From: Haemophilus massiliensis
Lineage (GTDB): Bacteria > Pseudomonadota > Gammaproteobacteria > Enterobacterales > Pasteurellaceae
Length of the DNA: 48,344 nucleotides
Direction of reading: 5' to 3'
Assembly (NCBI GenBank): GCA_000752995.2
Contig: LM994633.1
Span: 1 to 48,344, forward strand
The notes under the pieces were generated by a model. The model was not told where the DNA came from and did no database searches. It saw nothing but the letters and a program-made list of their open reading frames with translations. The translations under genes were made by a program, and so were the position numbers. Shown one piece after another: positions 26,686-37,210 of this stretch. How positions within the stretch are numbered: position 1 is the first letter of the stretch; each line of letters opens with the position of its first letter.

Positions 26686-27678
26686 TTATTCGGTTTCTAC
26701 AAATCCCAGTGCGGTTTCCAGCACTTCAATACCGGCACCGGCTTTATGGGCGTTTTCGCTTAAATGTCGTCGCCATTGGCGCGCCCCTTTGCAATGCTGG
26801 AACGCGCCGAGCATGTGACGGGTGATATGGTTCAGATAAACGCCCTGACTGAGCTGTCGTTCAATATAAGGAAACATGCTTTCCACCGCCTCGCGCGGGG
26901 TGATAATCGGCGCTTGCGCATCGAATAGAGCGCGATCCACATAACCCAGCAGCGCGGGATTTTGATAGGCTTCGCGTCCCACCATCACGCCGTCCACATA
27001 TTGCAGATGCTGCTGCATTTCCGCGATGGTTTTGATACCGCCGTTGATACTGATCATTAACTGCGGAAAATCGCGTTTCAGCTGATAGACCCGTGCATAA
27101 TCCAACGGTGGAATTTCGCGGTTTTCTTTCGGGCTTAATCCGGACAGCCAAGCCTTGCGCGCATGCACGATAAATTCCTGACAACCAGCTTGGTGTACGG
27201 TTTGAATGAAATCGCAGAGAAAGTCGTAGCTGTCAAAATCGTCTATGCCGATACGGGTTTTTACCGTGACCGGAATTTCCACCGCACTTTGCATTTGTTT
27301 GACGCACTCCGCCACTAACTTTGCATGCGCCATGAGACAGGCGCCGAACATACCGTTTTGTACCCGATCGGAGGGGCAGCCGACATTCAGATTAATTTCC
27401 TGATAACCGCGCTGCCGGGCAAGTTCGGCGCAGTAGCGCAACTGCGCCGGATCGCTGCCGCCGAGCTGAAGTGCAACGGGATTTTCCTGTGGATCGAATG
27501 CCAGATGATCGTATTTGGCATGTATCACCGCGCCGGTCGTGACCATTTCGCTATATAGCAGCGCATAGCGGCTGAAACGGCGGTGAAAATAGCGACAATG
27601 GCGGGTAGTCCAATCCAGCATCGGCGCGACGGAAAAGCGTGCGCGATAAAAGTGCGGTGAATTTTCGATGAGTTTCAT
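26686..27678 (-). CDS. dusA: tRNA-dihydrouridine(20/20a) synthase
   Basis: FMN-dependent reductase that makes dihydrouridine at positions 20 and 20a of tRNA. The TIM-barrel domain contains the family signature [19 protein letters not shown], whose first Cys is the proton donor, plus ISINGGI and [14 protein letters not shown] for FMN phosphate binding. The helical C-terminal tRNA-binding domain ends near LGFVETE. The 330 residues fit the DusA subclass. Its start overlaps the stop of the upstream chloride antiporter gene by four bases, so the two are translationally coupled. Confidence 0.95.
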   Translation of the reverse strand: MKLIENSPHFYRARFSVAPMLDWTTRHCRYFHRRFSRYALLYSEMVTTGAVIHAKYDHLAFDPQENPVALQLGGSDPAQLRYCAELARQRGYQEINLNVGCPSDRVQNGMFGACLMAHAKLVAECVKQMQSAVEIPVTVKTRIGIDDFDSYDFLCDFIQTVHQAGCQEFIVHARKAWLSGLSPKENREIPPLDYARVYQLKRDFPQLMISINGGIKTIAEMQQHLQYVDGVMVGREAYQNPALLGYVDRALFDAQAPIITPREAVESMFPYIERQLSQGVYLNHITRHMLGAFQHCKGARQWRRHLSENAHKAGAGIEVLETALGFVETE

Positions 27679-29051
27679 GAATTTTTGGTTTCTGGTTTAT
27701 TTTCTTCCTGCACCCGTTGGCGAAAACGCCCGGCGGCGAAATGATAAAACGGTTTCGGGTTAAACTGGCGTGAAATAATAGAGGCGATTAAACAGCAAAT
27801 CAACAGCCAAAACAATACCGGTTGGCAGCCGGTCATTTCCATCACGATTACGCTGGCAGTGACCGGCGATTGTGTGGCGCCCGCCAGAAATGCCGCCATG
27901 CACAGTAAGACCAGTAAACGCTGATCCACCGTGCCGTCGCTTAGTGACCAGATTTGTGCGCCGAGACCTGCGCCGACGGTTAGGGACGGGGTGAAAATCC
28001 CACCGGCGATTCCTGTCCAGTAGGTCGCGACGGTGGCAAACAGTTTGCTGATGCCTAAATCGGCGCGGGTTGTCTGTCCGTCCAACGCATTGGCGACCAC
28101 CTGATAGCCAGTGCCGTATGTTTGCCCGTTGCCGTAGGTGCCTAAGGCGGCGAGCAGCAGGCCTAAAACCAGTGCGGTATAAATCGGGTGCCGACGTATC
28201 CAGCCGCGCATGCGTGCGGGTGCAATACCGGCGACGCCTTTTGCCAGTAAGCGAGCGAAAATACCGCCGCAAACGCCACACACCAGACCGCATACCAGAA
28301 TCCACAGTAACATATGAGGCACTTCGTTTTCCCCTTGATATTGCGGGAAATAGGGGTTGTTGCCCTGCAACGCCACCAGAATAAAACCTGCCGCCAGCAC
28401 GCCCAATAAGACACGGCGTTCCCAGCGCAACATGACGCCGCGACCTAATTCCTCAATGGCGAAAACCACCCCCGCCAGCGGTGCGTTAAATGCCGCCGCC
28501 AGACCGCCAGCGGCACCGGTCGCCATCAGTTCGTTGGCGCTCAGACCGTTAAAGGCGACGCCGTGTTTACGACAAAAATTGCCCCATGCCAGCATGACTG
28601 CGGCGCCGACCTGTACGGACGGGCCCTCGCGCCCGACGGAGGCACCGAATAGCATTGCCAGAAAGGTCAGTGGAATTTTCCATAAGGTTTGTCCGAATGC
28701 CAGCAGCTTACTTTTATTGGCACCGTGCGGCAGGCTTAAAGAGGCGATGACCTGCGGAATGCCGCTGCCCGCTACATAGGGCGTATATTTCGGTGTAAAC
28801 CAAGCCAGCAGCGCCAGCCCGAGCGGCAGCACCAGCCATGCCGCCAGCGGATATTTGGCGCTCCACTGTGCATTCCATGCCAGCCCCAGATCCGCCAGTT
28901 TGGCGAAGCCGAGAGAAAACAGCGCAACCAGCGTGGCGCCGAGCAGCAAACAGGCAAATTCGATACTTTTACGGGAAATCCGATGGGTTTGGCGGAGTTT
29001 TTTATGCAGAATATAACGTACTCGCACCGCGATATGTTTCGATATTGTCAT
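27675..29051 (-). CDS. CLC-type chloride/proton antiporter
   Basis: Inner-membrane ClC family protein, 458 residues with many helices. The selectivity motifs are present: GSGIP (95-99), GREGP (140-144, gating Glu142) and [16 protein letters not shown]. The IEE pair at 200-201 supplies the internal proton Glu typical of exchangers, and the late Tyr in NPKPFYHF is the Cl- coordinating residue. It is thus likely an antiporter, not a channel, and probably serves acid resistance. I leave the name blank because bacteria carry several ClC paralogues. It is coupled to dusA. Confidence 0.92.
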   Translation of the reverse strand: MTISKHIAVRVRYILHKKLRQTHRISRKSIEFACLLLGATLVALFSLGFAKLADLGLAWNAQWSAKYPLAAWLVLPLGLALLAWFTPKYTPYVAGSGIPQVIASLSLPHGANKSKLLAFGQTLWKIPLTFLAMLFGASVGREGPSVQVGAAVMLAWGNFCRKHGVAFNGLSANELMATGAAGGLAAAFNAPLAGVVFAIEELGRGVMLRWERRVLLGVLAAGFILVALQGNNPYFPQYQGENEVPHMLLWILVCGLVCGVCGGIFARLLAKGVAGIAPARMRGWIRRHPIYTALVLGLLLAALGTYGNGQTYGTGYQVVANALDGQTTRADLGISKLFATVATYWTGIAGGIFTPSLTVGAGLGAQIWSLSDGTVDQRLLVLLCMAAFLAGATQSPVTASVIVMEMTGCQPVLFWLLICCLIASIISRQFNPKPFYHFAAGRFRQRVQEENKPETKNS

Positions 29052-29159
29052 AGCAACCGATGGCTTGATTACAATTGGGCGAATTATATCAGGTTTACCG
29101 GTGGCGTTGTAGCGACAGCAGAATGCCAGCGGATAAAATTATGCCCTCGAGAGATAAAT

Positions 29160-29183
29160 TCAGGGCGCCACTTGGCACCCTGA
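29160..29183 (-). terminator. Likely terminator of nupC-deoB-deoD
   Basis: TCAGGG-C-GCC and GGC-A-CCCTGA form a GC-rich stem with one internal mismatch and a 4-nt loop just after the deoD stop. On the minus strand it is followed by ATTTAT, a modest T tract. Confidence 0.55.
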
Positions 29184-29191
29184 GTGGCGGA

Positions 29192-29908
29192 TTATGCCTG
29201 ATCGCCGATGAGTACGCTTTCAAGGGCGATTTCGATCATCTCATTGAAAGTTGATTGACGCTCTTCGGCGCTGGTTTGTTGGTGAGTGCGGATATGATCG
29301 GAGACGGTGCAGATCGCCAAGGCTTTGGCGCCGAATTCTGCCGCCACAGCGTAAATGCCGGCAGCTTCCATTTCCACCCCTAAAATGCCGTATTTTTCCA
29401 TGACGTCGAACATTTCCACATCCGGCGTATAGAATAAATCTGCGGAGAACAAATTGCCCACTCGTACCTTGATGCCTTTGTTTTTGGCTGCCTGCACCGC
29501 CGCTTGGGTCATGTCAAAATCGGCGATGGCGGCAAAGTCGTTGTCTTTAAAACGAATGCGGTTGACTTTGGAATCGGTACAGGCGCCCATACCGATCACC
29601 ACGTCGCGTACTTGCACATCTGCGCGCACTGCGCCACAGGAGCCGACACGAATAATTTTTTGTACGCCGTATTCGGTGATCAGCTCTTTGGCGTAAATGG
29701 AGCAGGATGGAATTCCCATGCCGTGACCCATAACGGAGATGCGACGACCTTTATAGCTGCCGGTATAACCGAGCATATTACGTACATTGGTGACTTCCTG
29801 CGCGTTTTGCAGGAAAGTTTCGGCGATATATTTGGCGCGTAGCGGATCGCCCGGCATTAACACAACGTCGGCGAATGCGCCGGCGGGCGCGTTAATATGT
29901 GGAGTCAT
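29192..29908 (-). CDS. deoD: Purine nucleoside phosphorylase
   Basis: Hexameric-type PNP that splits purine (deoxy)nucleosides with phosphate. The opening [30 protein letters not shown], the phosphate site VGSCGAV and the active-site [15 protein letters not shown] are all present. The 238 residues are standard. GAGGAT precedes the start, 12 bases after deoB. Its product, deoxyribose- or ribose-1-phosphate, is the substrate of the adjacent DeoB. Confidence 0.97.
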   Translation of the reverse strand: MTPHINAPAGAFADVVLMPGDPLRAKYIAETFLQNAQEVTNVRNMLGYTGSYKGRRISVMGHGMGIPSCSIYAKELITEYGVQKIIRVGSCGAVRADVQVRDVVIGMGACTDSKVNRIRFKDNDFAAIADFDMTQAAVQAAKNKGIKVRVGNLFSADLFYTPDVEMFDVMEKYGILGVEMEAAGIYAVAAEFGAKALAICTVSDHIRTHQQTSAEERQSTFNEMIEIALESVLIGDQA

Positions 29909-29920
29909 AATGTTATCCTC

Positions 29921-31150
29921 TTAGTTGAAATCAATAATGGAAGTGCCGTAATCCATGTCGGATAAGCCGAAGTAATGTGCAATGGTTTGTCCGATATCGG
30001 CGAAAGTTTTGCGTTTGCCCAGAAACTGTTTTGGTACGCGGGCGCCGTAAATCAGTACGGGAATATGTTCGCGCGTGTGATCGCTGCCTTGCCAAGTCGG
30101 ATCGCAGCCGTGATCGGCGGTGAAAATTACAATATCGTTATCCGTCACCAGTTCCAGCAGTTCGGGAATGCGGCTGTCGAAATATTCCAGTGCGGTGGCG
30201 TAACCCGCCACATCGCGGCGATGACCGTAGTCGGAATCAAAGTTCACGAAATTAGTGAAAACAATAGTATTTTCACCCGCTCTTTTTATTTCGGTCAAGG
30301 TTTTGTCAAATAATTCCGCAATGCCGGTCGCTTTCACTTTCCGGGTAATGCCGGTATGGGCATAAATGTCGGCGATTTTACCGATAGACACCACCTCGCC
30401 GTGTTTTTCTTCTACCAGCTTTTGTAATACGGTTTTCGCCGGCGGTTCGACAGCATAATCTTTACGGTTACCGGTGCGGCTGAATTCACCGGCTTTCGCG
30501 CCGACAAACGGACGGGCAATCACGCGACCGATATTATAATCCGCCAGTTCTTCGCGCACGATTTGGCATAGTTCATACAGTTTTTCCAGTCCGTAGGTTT
30601 CTTCGTGGCAGGCAATCTGGAATACCGAATCGGCGGAAGTATAGAAAATCGGTTTACCGGTTTTCATATGTTCTTCGCCGAGTTTGTCCAAAATAACGGT
30701 ACCCGACGAATGGCAGTTGCCGAGATAACCCGGAATGCCGGATTTCTGCACGATACGCTCTAATAATTCTTGCGGGAAACTGTTTTCGTGCTGCGGAAAA
30801 TATCCCCAGTTGAATAACACCGGCACACCGGCGATTTCCCAGTGACCTGACGGTGTATCTTTACCGGAAGAGATTTCCTGCGCGTAAGCATAGCCGCCGA
30901 CAAGCTCCGGCTGCGCCGCGAATCCGGCAGGCAGCTGACCGGCGGATTGCTGTGTTGCCAGCCCTAACCCCAGTTTTTCCAGATTCGGTAAGTGCAGCGG
31001 CCCTTGGCGCTCTGAATTATCTGCGTTTCCCGCCGCACACTGTTGGGCGATATGCCCGAGCGTATTTGAGCCCTGATCACCGAATTTGTCCGCGTCATCG
31101 CTGGCGCCGATACCGAAAGAATCTAACATCATGATAAATACACGTTTCAT
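29921..31150 (-). CDS. deoB: Phosphopentomutase
   Basis: Converts (deoxy)ribose-1-phosphate to the 5-phosphate, linking nucleoside phosphorolysis to central metabolism. It is an alkaline-phosphatase-superfamily metalloenzyme: [21 protein letters not shown] supplies the first metal Asp, and the C-terminal [22 protein letters not shown] supplies further Asp and His ligands. I start at the ATG at 31150, with AGAGG six bases upstream, rather than the GTG two codons earlier. This gives 409 residues. It lies between nupC and deoD in a salvage operon, with a PurR-like operator just upstream. Confidence 0.95.
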   Translation of the reverse strand: MKRVFIMMLDSFGIGASDDADKFGDQGSNTLGHIAQQCAAGNADNSERQGPLHLPNLEKLGLGLATQQSAGQLPAGFAAQPELVGGYAYAQEISSGKDTPSGHWEIAGVPVLFNWGYFPQHENSFPQELLERIVQKSGIPGYLGNCHSSGTVILDKLGEEHMKTGKPIFYTSADSVFQIACHEETYGLEKLYELCQIVREELADYNIGRVIARPFVGAKAGEFSRTGNRKDYAVEPPAKTVLQKLVEEKHGEVVSIGKIADIYAHTGITRKVKATGIAELFDKTLTEIKRAGENTIVFTNFVNFDSDYGHRRDVAGYATALEYFDSRIPELLELVTDNDIVIFTADHGCDPTWQGSDHTREHIPVLIYGARVPKQFLGKRKTFADIGQTIAHYFGLSDMDYGTSIIDFN

Positions 31151-31170
31151 ACTCACCTCTCTTACCTCTG

Positions 31171-31186
31171 TAGCAAACGTTTTCGT
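31171..31186. promoter_or_regulatory. PurR/LacI-family operator-like site before deoB
   Basis: TAGCAAACGTTTTCGT matches the PurR consensus ACGCAAACGTTTTCGT at 14 of 16 positions, with a central CG and GCAAACGTTTTC core. It lies 21 bases upstream of the deoB start within the nupC-deoB gap. I infer control by PurR or another LacI-family nucleoside regulator. Confidence 0.6.
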
Positions 31187-31202
31187 TGCCCTTATAATGA
31201 CA

Positions 31203-31226
31203 ACACCACGAACTGGGTCGTGGTGT
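31203..31226. other. Hairpin in the nupC-deoB gap
   Basis: ACACCACGA (31203-31211) pairs with TCGTGGTGT (31218-31226) over a 6-nt loop. No T tract follows on either strand, so it looks more like an mRNA stability or processing element than a terminator. Confidence 0.5.
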
Positions 31227-31258
31227 CGTGATAAAACTCGTGAAAATAATACCGCACT

Positions 31259-32503
31259 TTATAGTGCTGCACCACTCAATCCGATAAATAATCCCGCAAT
31301 CGTGGCGCTCATCAGATTCGCCAACGAACCTGCAATAACCGCTTTGATCCCCAAACGGGCAATATCGCCACGCCGATTCGGCGCCATACCGCCTAAGCCG
31401 CCGATCAAAATGGCGATAGAGCTGAAGTTGGCGAAACCGCACAGCGCGAAAGTGATAATCGCTTTGGTTTTATCACCCAGTTGTACCGCCGCATCCGCCG
31501 CCAGATAAGGGGCGAATTCCAGATAGCCGACGAATTCGTTAATCGCCAGTTTGGTGCCGATCATGCGTCCGGCGATTTGGGCTTCTTCCCACGGTACGCC
31601 GATAATCCATGCCAACGGTCTGAACACCCAGCCGAAAATTAAGCCGAGGGAGAGATCCGGCATATCGAACCATGCGCCGATACCGCCCAGCATACCGTTA
31701 ATCAACGCAATCAATGCCACGAATGCCACCAACATGGCGCCTACATTTAATGCCAACTGCATACCGGAAGACGCACCGGCTGCGGCGGCATCCAGAATAT
31801 TGGCGGGTTTTTCTAGATCGACTTTTTCAATATCATCGTTGAATTTTTGCGTTTGCGGAATCAGAATCTTCGCGAATAACAAGCCTGCCGGTGCCGCCAT
31901 AAAGGAGGCGGCGATCAAATACGGCAGCGGCACGCCCATACCGGCATAGCCCGCCATTACGGAACCGGCAATAGACGCCAGTCCACCGCACATCACCGCG
32001 AATAATTCCGATTCGGTCATTTTGCTGATATAAGGTTTGACTACCAGCGGCGCTTCGGTTTGCCCCACGAAAATATTGGCTGCGGCGGACATAGATTCCG
32101 CTTTGGAAGTGCCCAAGGCTTTTTGTAGCGCGCCACCAATGACTTTAATCACCCATTGCATCACCCCGATATAATACAGCAGGGAAATTAACGAGGAGAA
32201 AAAGACGATAATTGATAGCACTTTCACGGCAAACACAAAACCGACGGTCTCGGTATTCGCCAGTCCGCCGAAGACGAAGGCGATCCCTTCGTTGCCGTAG
32301 GCGATCACTTTACTGATCGCGTCCGCCATGCCCAACAGCAGGTCACGACCGGCCGGCACATAAAGAATAAGCGCACCCATCGCGATCTGAATCAATAAGG
32401 CGCCGAGTACGGTGCGCAGATTGATTGCGCGACGATTGGTGGATAGTAATACGGCGATCGCTAACAGGGCGAAAATACCGATTACACTGATTAGGGTGTC
32501 CAT
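31259..32503 (-). CDS. nupC: NupC/NupX-type concentrative nucleoside transporter
   Basis: Proton- or cation-driven nucleoside importer of the CNT family, in the inner membrane. Core family segments are visible: [13 protein letters not shown] (nucleoside contacts), [23 protein letters not shown] and the C-terminal [28 protein letters not shown] start at the ATG at 32503 behind GAGGAA, giving 414 residues. That length is nearer to E. coli NupX than to NupC, so the letter is uncertain though the family is not. It is the first gene of nupC-deoB-deoD. Confidence 0.9.
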   Translation of the reverse strand: MDTLISVIGIFALLAIAVLLSTNRRAINLRTVLGALLIQIAMGALILYVPAGRDLLLGMADAISKVIAYGNEGIAFVFGGLANTETVGFVFAVKVLSIIVFFSSLISLLYYIGVMQWVIKVIGGALQKALGTSKAESMSAAANIFVGQTEAPLVVKPYISKMTESELFAVMCGGLASIAGSVMAGYAGMGVPLPYLIAASFMAAPAGLLFAKILIPQTQKFNDDIEKVDLEKPANILDAAAAGASSGMQLALNVGAMLVAFVALIALINGMLGGIGAWFDMPDLSLGLIFGWVFRPLAWIIGVPWEEAQIAGRMIGTKLAINEFVGYLEFAPYLAADAAVQLGDKTKAIITFALCGFANFSSIAILIGGLGGMAPNRRGDIARLGIKAVIAGSLANLMSATIAGLFIGLSGAAL

Positions 32504-32604
32504 GATCGAATTCCTCAAATTGAAATAACACGTTGATATAAAACAGCGCGCTAATTTTATCTTTTTTCTCGCTGAAAATCTTGTGTCAATATCAAGAAAT
32601 GTGA

Positions 32605-32620
32605 AGGCAAGCGATTGCGA
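32605..32620. promoter_or_regulatory. LacI/PurR-like operator upstream of nupC
   Basis: AGGCAAGCGATTGCGA keeps the GCAA-nCGn-TTGC palindromic core of PurR-type operators and matches the PurR consensus at 12 of 16. It is about 100 bases from the nupC start and 120 from the divergent membrane-protein start. With the deoB site it suggests one regulator for the salvage operon. Confidence 0.45.
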
Positions 32621-32739
32621 TGCATGAAATCTAAACGATTTTTTAAATGATTTGGCTATATGTTATTGCCAATATCTTGTTGGGCGAATCGATTTTTTCC
32701 ATTATTATTGCCGTAACCAATAAAAATGACGATTGTATT

Positions 32740-33390
32740 ATGAGACATAAGTTTAGGGTGTTGCCGAAAACTGCGTGGACAGCGACCGCTTTCTGGAGTT
32801 TGGAACGGAAACCGTTATCGGTGCTGCTGATGTCGCTCAGCGTTATCGGCATCGGCGAAGGTTTTTTACTGCTGTCGAATCTGGGGTCCGCCCCTTGGAC
32901 AGTATTATCGCAAGGCGTTTCCCTACAGGGCGGGTTCAGCGTCGGTTGGGCGTCGCTGATTGTCAGTTGTCTGGTGATGTTAGCGTGGTTTCCGCTGAAA
33001 CTGAAGCCGGGCATCGGCACCTTGCTCAATGTGCTGGTGATTGCGTTATGGTTGGGGTTGACCACCGCGTTTCTCACGCCGCCGCAAGTGCTGTTGATGC
33101 GCGGATTGTATGCCGTGATCGGGATTTTACTGTTCGCAATCGGATCGGCATTTTATTTAACCTGTCATCAGGGCGCCGGGCCGCGCGACGGGCTGATGGT
33201 CGGATTATGTCATCGTTTCCATTGGAAAGTGGGCGTTGTGCGCACTGTTATTGAAGTAAGCGTGTGCCTGCTCGGTTTTCTGCTCGGCGGTACGGTCGGT
33301 ATCGGCACCCTGTTGTTCGCCTTTTCTATCGGTTGGCTTATGCAGTTGACCCTTTCGGTGATTGTACGTTACCACCGCACCGCGCCCTGA
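32740..33390 (+). CDS. YczE/YitT-like integral membrane protein
   Basis: About 216 residues from the ATG at 32740, with several hydrophobic helices. The GxGEGFLLLSNLGSAPWTVLSQG segment and the later YLTCHQGAGPRDGLMVGL segment form the internal repeat (LGxxPWD..., GxGPRDGL) of YczE-type proteins. The function of this family is not established. The reading frame stays open to an ATG at 32647, but the added 31 residues look like non-coding AT-rich sequence; neither start has a clear ribosome site. It is divergent from nupC and shares its control region. Confidence 0.75.
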   Translation: MRHKFRVLPKTAWTATAFWSLERKPLSVLLMSLSVIGIGEGFLLLSNLGSAPWTVLSQGVSLQGGFSVGWASLIVSCLVMLAWFPLKLKPGIGTLLNVLVIALWLGLTTAFLTPPQVLLMRGLYAVIGILLFAIGSAFYLTCHQGAGPRDGLMVGLCHRFHWKVGVVRTVIEVSVCLLGFLLGGTVGIGTLLFAFSIGWLMQLTLSVIVRYHRTAP

Positions 33391-33493
33391 GAATGAATAA
33401 AAGTGCGGTGCTTTTTTGCCGACTTTCTTAGCCTTGGCAAATCGGTTAAAATGAAGCCGCATTATCAACCGCCTTCATTATTAAGGATAAATT

Positions 33494-34255
33494 ATGCCGA
33501 CCATAAGTGTCGCGATGATTGTAAAAAACGAACAGCAGGATCTTGCCCAATGTTTAGACAGCGTAAAAGGCTGGGTTGACGAGATTGTAATTGTGGATTC
33601 CGGCAGTACGGACGACACCGAAGCTATTGCCTTGCGCTACGGCGCGAAGTTTTATCGGCATACCGACTGGCAGGGATTCGGCAAACAGCGCCAGCGTGCG
33701 CAGCGGTATGTTGGCAGTGATTATGTCTTGTGGTTAGACGCCGATGAGCGGGTCAGTGATGAACTGCGTCGTTCTATTATGCAGGCGGTGGCGGAAAACA
33801 CGCAGAATACGGTTTATCAGATCGGTCGTCTAAGCGAAGTGTTCGGACGCGAAATTCGTCATTCCGGCTGGTATCCCGATTATGTGGTGCGCCTGTATCA
33901 AACCGGTTTCGCTCGCTACGGCGATGAACTGGTGCATGAACGGGTGCATTATCCCGCAACCGCGCAAGTGAAAAAATTAACCGGCGATTTATATCATTAC
34001 ACCTATAAAGATGTGCAGCATTATCTGGTCAAATCCGCCAGTTATGCCGCTGCGTGGGCACAGCAAAAAGCCGCCGACGGGAAAAAGGGCACGCTGCTGC
34101 AAGGGGTTACGCACGCACTCGGCTGTTTTGTAAAAATGTACATTCTCAAAGCGGGCTTCTTAGACGGCAAACAAGGCTTCTTGCTTGCGCTGCTTTCTAC
34201 CCATTCTACCTTTGTGAAATACGCGGATTTATGGGTTAGAACCAAAGATCGCTGA
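33494..34255 (+). CDS. LPS core glycosyltransferase family 2 (WaaE/KdtX-like)
   Basis: Cytoplasmic GT-A glycosyltransferase with [21 protein letters not shown] at the N-terminus, VDSGSTDDT in the nucleotide-sugar pocket and the metal-binding WLDADERVS. The later segment [14 protein letters not shown] and HERVHYP is characteristic of the WaaE/LgtF/KdtX group, which adds the first glucose to the inner-core heptose in several Gram-negative LOS/LPS types. The 253 residues are full length. AAGGATAA precedes the start. It is convergent with a GT9 heptosyltransferase-like gene. Sugar and linkage cannot be read from sequence. Confidence 0.85.
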   Translation: MPTISVAMIVKNEQQDLAQCLDSVKGWVDEIVIVDSGSTDDTEAIALRYGAKFYRHTDWQGFGKQRQRAQRYVGSDYVLWLDADERVSDELRRSIMQAVAENTQNTVYQIGRLSEVFGREIRHSGWYPDYVVRLYQTGFARYGDELVHERVHYPATAQVKKLTGDLYHYTYKDVQHYLVKSASYAAAWAQQKAADGKKGTLLQGVTHALGCFVKMYILKAGFLDGKQGFLLALLSTHSTFVKYADLWVRTKDR

Positions 34256-34280
34256 CATTGCAGAAATTACCGAAAATGAC

Positions 34281-34323
34281 AAAGTGCGGTGAAAATTGAC
34301 GTAATTTCCACCGCACTTTTGTT
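34281..34323. terminator. USS-pair bidirectional terminator between the two glycosyltransferases
   Basis: AAAGTGCGGTG (34281-34291) and CACCGCACTTT (34309-34319) pair, with extra inner pairing AAATT/AATTT around a mismatch. It serves two convergent genes. Confidence 0.8.
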
Positions 34324-34327
34324 TAAA

Positions 34328-35356
34328 TTATTGCCATTGTCGGCGAATAAAAGGCTGTATCTGTTGCAGTGCTTTATCTATATCGATCACGCTCAGATCC
34401 GTCTGGAACTGTTTTTGTGGCGGCGGGCAGAATGCCAAATGTCGTTCAGGCTGATTAATCGGCTGCCAGCGCAACGGAATCGCCGAACGGCGGCTCGGAT
34501 AAAAACCGATGGTCGGAATATTCAGTGCGCCGCTGAGATGCAGCGGTCCGGTGGAACCGGCAATAAACAAATCGGCGCAAGACAATGAACGCGCGAAATC
34601 CACCAGTCCGTCGTTTTTATCGTAAACCACCACCTTCGGATGATTGACCGCGTGTGCCAGCGCCCGTGCTTTTTTGCTTTCGTTCGGACCTGCCGTTAAA
34701 ACTACATAACAATCAAAGGTTTGTAATACGCCCTTAATCAGCTGCGCATATTGTGCGGCGGACAGATTATTGGCGGAGCCGCCAGAACCGCTGTGTACGA
34801 ACAGCCATTTTTTATCGGCGCCGATCGTCAGCGTGCGACACAGTTTTTCCTGCTGATTTTGCACCGCACTTTGCGCAAAGGTTAAATACGGCGGTTGGGC
34901 TTCGCGCAGCGGTATTTGCTGATCCTGCAAAAAACGGCGTACCAGATCGCGGTTGTATTCAAACTCGGGTTTTGCCGATTGGGAACGGCGTTGCGTGAGG
35001 CGGCGGTTATATAAAAACTGAAATAATTTGGTGGCGGGCGCCAAACGGTATCCAATGCCGCTGCGCCAAGTCAGCTTAGCATTGTACCAATCGGACACAA
35101 AGCTTATCACGGCGTCAAAACGGCGGGCTTTAACGGCATTCAATACTCGATTAAATTCGCCTGCATCGGTTTTATCTTTGGCATCGATAATAATGTTATC
35201 AATATAAGGGCAAAGTTCCGCCAGCGGTGCGGTGTATGGCGGCACCAATGCGGTAATCTCAATGTCCGGCGCCGATTGTTTGAGCGTGGCAAGGGCAGGA
35301 AAGGAAAGCACGAAATCGCCCAATTTATCATTGCGGATCGCAAGTAATTTCTGCAT
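34328..35356 (-). CDS. Glycosyltransferase family 9 (heptosyltransferase-like)
   Basis: GT-B enzyme of the ADP-heptose:LPS heptosyltransferase family, acting at the cytoplasmic face of the inner membrane. The start MQKLLAIRNDKLGDFVLSFPAL is the typical GT9 opening. The nucleotide-sugar half contains VHSGSGGSANNLSAAQYAQLI and the signature AGSTGPLHLSGALNIPTIGFYP. The 342 residues are normal. I cannot tell which heptose position it fills or whether it uses heptose at all. It pairs with the nearby GT2 gene in a small outer-core/inner-core locus. Confidence 0.87.
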   Translation of the reverse strand: MQKLLAIRNDKLGDFVLSFPALATLKQSAPDIEITALVPPYTAPLAELCPYIDNIIIDAKDKTDAGEFNRVLNAVKARRFDAVISFVSDWYNAKLTWRSGIGYRLAPATKLFQFLYNRRLTQRRSQSAKPEFEYNRDLVRRFLQDQQIPLREAQPPYLTFAQSAVQNQQEKLCRTLTIGADKKWLFVHSGSGGSANNLSAAQYAQLIKGVLQTFDCYVVLTAGPNESKKARALAHAVNHPKVVVYDKNDGLVDFARSLSCADLFIAGSTGPLHLSGALNIPTIGFYPSRRSAIPLRWQPINQPERHLAFCPPPQKQFQTDLSVIDIDKALQQIQPFIRRQWQ

Positions 35357-35444
35357 AAGTATGGCTCTTAATTAGACGGAATGCGATATTCTATCAAATT
35401 CGACCGCACTTTACAGCGCACGGCGGCGAAAATCGACTTTCACC

Positions 35445-35472
35445 TTGCTTTTTTCCGGAAAAAGAGTATGAT
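35445..35472 (+). promoter_or_regulatory. Likely promoter of rpsP-rimM-trmD-rplS
   Basis: TTGCTT (35445-35450) and TATGAT (35467-35472), spaced by 16 bases, lie about 100 bases upstream of rpsP. Both hexamers are good sigma-70 matches. Confidence 0.5.
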
Positions 35473-35516
35473 CCTCAGGCTTTTTGTCTATATATACAGA
35501 GAAAAAAGTAAGCATT

Positions 35517-35545
35517 CCCACATCTTCGAGGTGGGTTTTCTTTTC
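35517..35545 (+). terminator. Attenuator-like hairpin in the rpsP leader
   Basis: CCCAC (35517-35521) pairs with GTGGG (35531-35535), with an inner TC/GA pair and small loop, followed by TTTTCTTTTC. It lies between the predicted promoter and rpsP, so it may attenuate the ribosomal-protein operon. Confidence 0.55.
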
Positions 35546-35569
35546 GTATTAAACAGTTTGAGGAAGGTT

Positions 35570-35818
35570 ATGGTAACCATTCGTTTATCTCGTGGCGGAG
35601 CTAAAAAACGCCCATTTTATCAAATCGTTGTCGCGGACAGCCGTTGCCCGCGTGACGGTCGTTTTATTGAGCGCATCGGTTTTTTCAACCCGTTGGCAAC
35701 CGGTAAAGCGGAACGTCTGCGCATCAATCTGGAACGTGTGAACGCTTGGGTTGAAAAAGGTGCATCGTTATCCGATCGCGTTGCTTCTTTAGTTAAAGAA
35801 GCGCAAAAAGCTGCGTAA
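35570..35818 (+). CDS. rpsP: 30S ribosomal protein S16
   Basis: Small-subunit protein that stabilises 16S rRNA folding. The sequence [25 protein letters not shown] is diagnostic. The ATG at 35570 has a strong AGGAAGG six bases upstream and gives 82 residues, the family length; the frame is open further left but that part is leader. It is the first gene of rpsP-rimM-trmD-rplS. Confidence 0.98.
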   Translation: MVTIRLSRGGAKKRPFYQIVVADSRCPRDGRFIERIGFFNPLATGKAERLRINLERVNAWVEKGASLSDRVASLVKEAQKAA

Positions 35819-35849
35819 TTGCAGATTTTAAGTTTTATAGGTGAATAAA

Positions 35850-36377
35850 ATGGAGCGGCAGAGAATAGAAGTAGTTGGCAAATTGGGTTCAACTTATGGA
35901 ATTCGCGGTTGGTTGCGTATTTATTCATCCACAGAACAGACCGAAAGTATTTTTGATTACCAGCCTTGGTTTTTGAAAATTAAAGGTCAATGGCAGCCGA
36001 CCGAGCTGGAAAGCTGGAAACATCATAATCACGAGCTGATCGTGAAATTAAAAAACGTAAATGATAGGGAAGCCGCGCAGGCGCTTGCCAATGTAGAAAT
36101 TGGCGTAGATTTGAGCGTGTTTCCGGCGCTGGAGGAGGGCGATTATTACTGGCACGATTTAATCGGTTGTCAGGTCGTCAATCTACAGGGATACGTGATG
36201 GGAACCGTCACCGAAATGATGGAGACCGGTTCCAATGATGTTTTGGTGGTGCGTGCCGGTGCCAAAGACGCTTTCGGCAAACAAGAACGTTTAATTCCGT
36301 TCTTGTATGAACAAGTAGTTAAAAGAGTGGATCTCGCCACCAAGACTATTGAGGTGGATTGGGACGCTGGTTTCTAA
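35850..36377 (+). CDS. rimM: 16S rRNA processing factor RimM
   Basis: Assembly factor that binds ribosomal protein S19 in the 30S head. The N-terminal RimM domain ([19 protein letters not shown]) and the C-terminal PRC barrel ([40 protein letters not shown]) are both complete. I prefer the ATG at 35850 (175 residues, Haemophilus length) to the GTG nine bases earlier. It is the second gene of the S16 operon, 31 bases after rpsP. Confidence 0.95.
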   Translation: MERQRIEVVGKLGSTYGIRGWLRIYSSTEQTESIFDYQPWFLKIKGQWQPTELESWKHHNHELIVKLKNVNDREAAQALANVEIGVDLSVFPALEEGDYYWHDLIGCQVVNLQGYVMGTVTEMMETGSNDVLVVRAGAKDAFGKQERLIPFLYEQVVKRVDLATKTIEVDWDAGF

Positions 36378-36434
36378 TCTCAGGTATGCCGTTAGGCTTA
36401 TGCAGTAACATTTTGACCTAAAAAGGTGACGCTA

Positions 36435-37172
36435 ATGTGGATCGGGATTATTAGTCTTTTCCCCGAAATGTTTAAAGCTGTGACGGAACACGGGGTAACG
36501 GGACGAGCCGTTAAACATAATCTCTTGCAGGTGCAATGTTGGAATCCGCGCGATTTCACCGTTGACAAACATAAGACCGTGGACGACCGCCCTTACGGTG
36601 GCGGGCCGGGTATGCTGATGATGGTACAACCATTGCGTGATGCAATCCGGGCGGCGAAAGCGGCGGCAGGAGACGGTGTGAAAGTGATTTATCTTTCACC
36701 GCAGGGACGTAAGCTGGCGCAGTCCGGTGTAACGGAGCTTGCCGGAAATCAGAAAATGATTCTGGTGTGCGGACGTTACGAGGGCATTGATGAACGGCTG
36801 ATTCAGACCGAAATTGATGAGGAATGGTCAGTCGGCGATTACGTTCTAACCGGCGGAGAACTGCCGGCAATGACGTTGATTGACGCCGTCGCCCGCTTTA
36901 TCCCCGGTGTGTTGGGCAAACAAGCTTCCGCGCAGGAAGATTCGTTTGCCGACGGTTTGCTGGACTGCCCGCATTATACGCGTCCGGAAGTGTTGGACGA
37001 TTTAAGCGTGCCGCCCGTGCTGATGTCGGGAAATCACGCGGAAATCCGCAAATGGCGATTAAAACAATCCCTTGAGCGGACGTGGTTACGACGCCCTGAG
37101 CTATTGGAAAGCCTAGCTCTGACTGACGAACAACGTAAGCTGTTGAATCAGATCAAATCTGAACACAGATAA
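36435..37172 (+). CDS. trmD: tRNA (guanine37-N1)-methyltransferase
   Basis: SPOUT methyltransferase that forms m1G37 in tRNA and prevents +1 frameshifting. The start [16 protein letters not shown] at 36435 is the family start; a GTG nine bases upstream overlaps the ribosome site. The trefoil-knot SAM motifs [22 protein letters not shown] and [14 protein letters not shown] are present. The 245 residues are normal. It is the third gene of the operon. Confidence 0.97.
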   Translation: MWIGIISLFPEMFKAVTEHGVTGRAVKHNLLQVQCWNPRDFTVDKHKTVDDRPYGGGPGMLMMVQPLRDAIRAAKAAAGDGVKVIYLSPQGRKLAQSGVTELAGNQKMILVCGRYEGIDERLIQTEIDEEWSVGDYVLTGGELPAMTLIDAVARFIPGVLGKQASAQEDSFADGLLDCPHYTRPEVLDDLSVPPVLMSGNHAEIRKWRLKQSLERTWLRRPELLESLALTDEQRKLLNQIKSEHR

Positions 37173-37210
37173 CATCAGTTAACTCTAGGATTTTAGAAGG
37201 ATTAATACAA

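Noticed and set aside
32647..32739. Longer start for the YczE-like protein.
   Set aside because: The extra 31 codons are AT-rich promoter-like DNA. The shorter start fits the family, though I cannot exclude the longer one.
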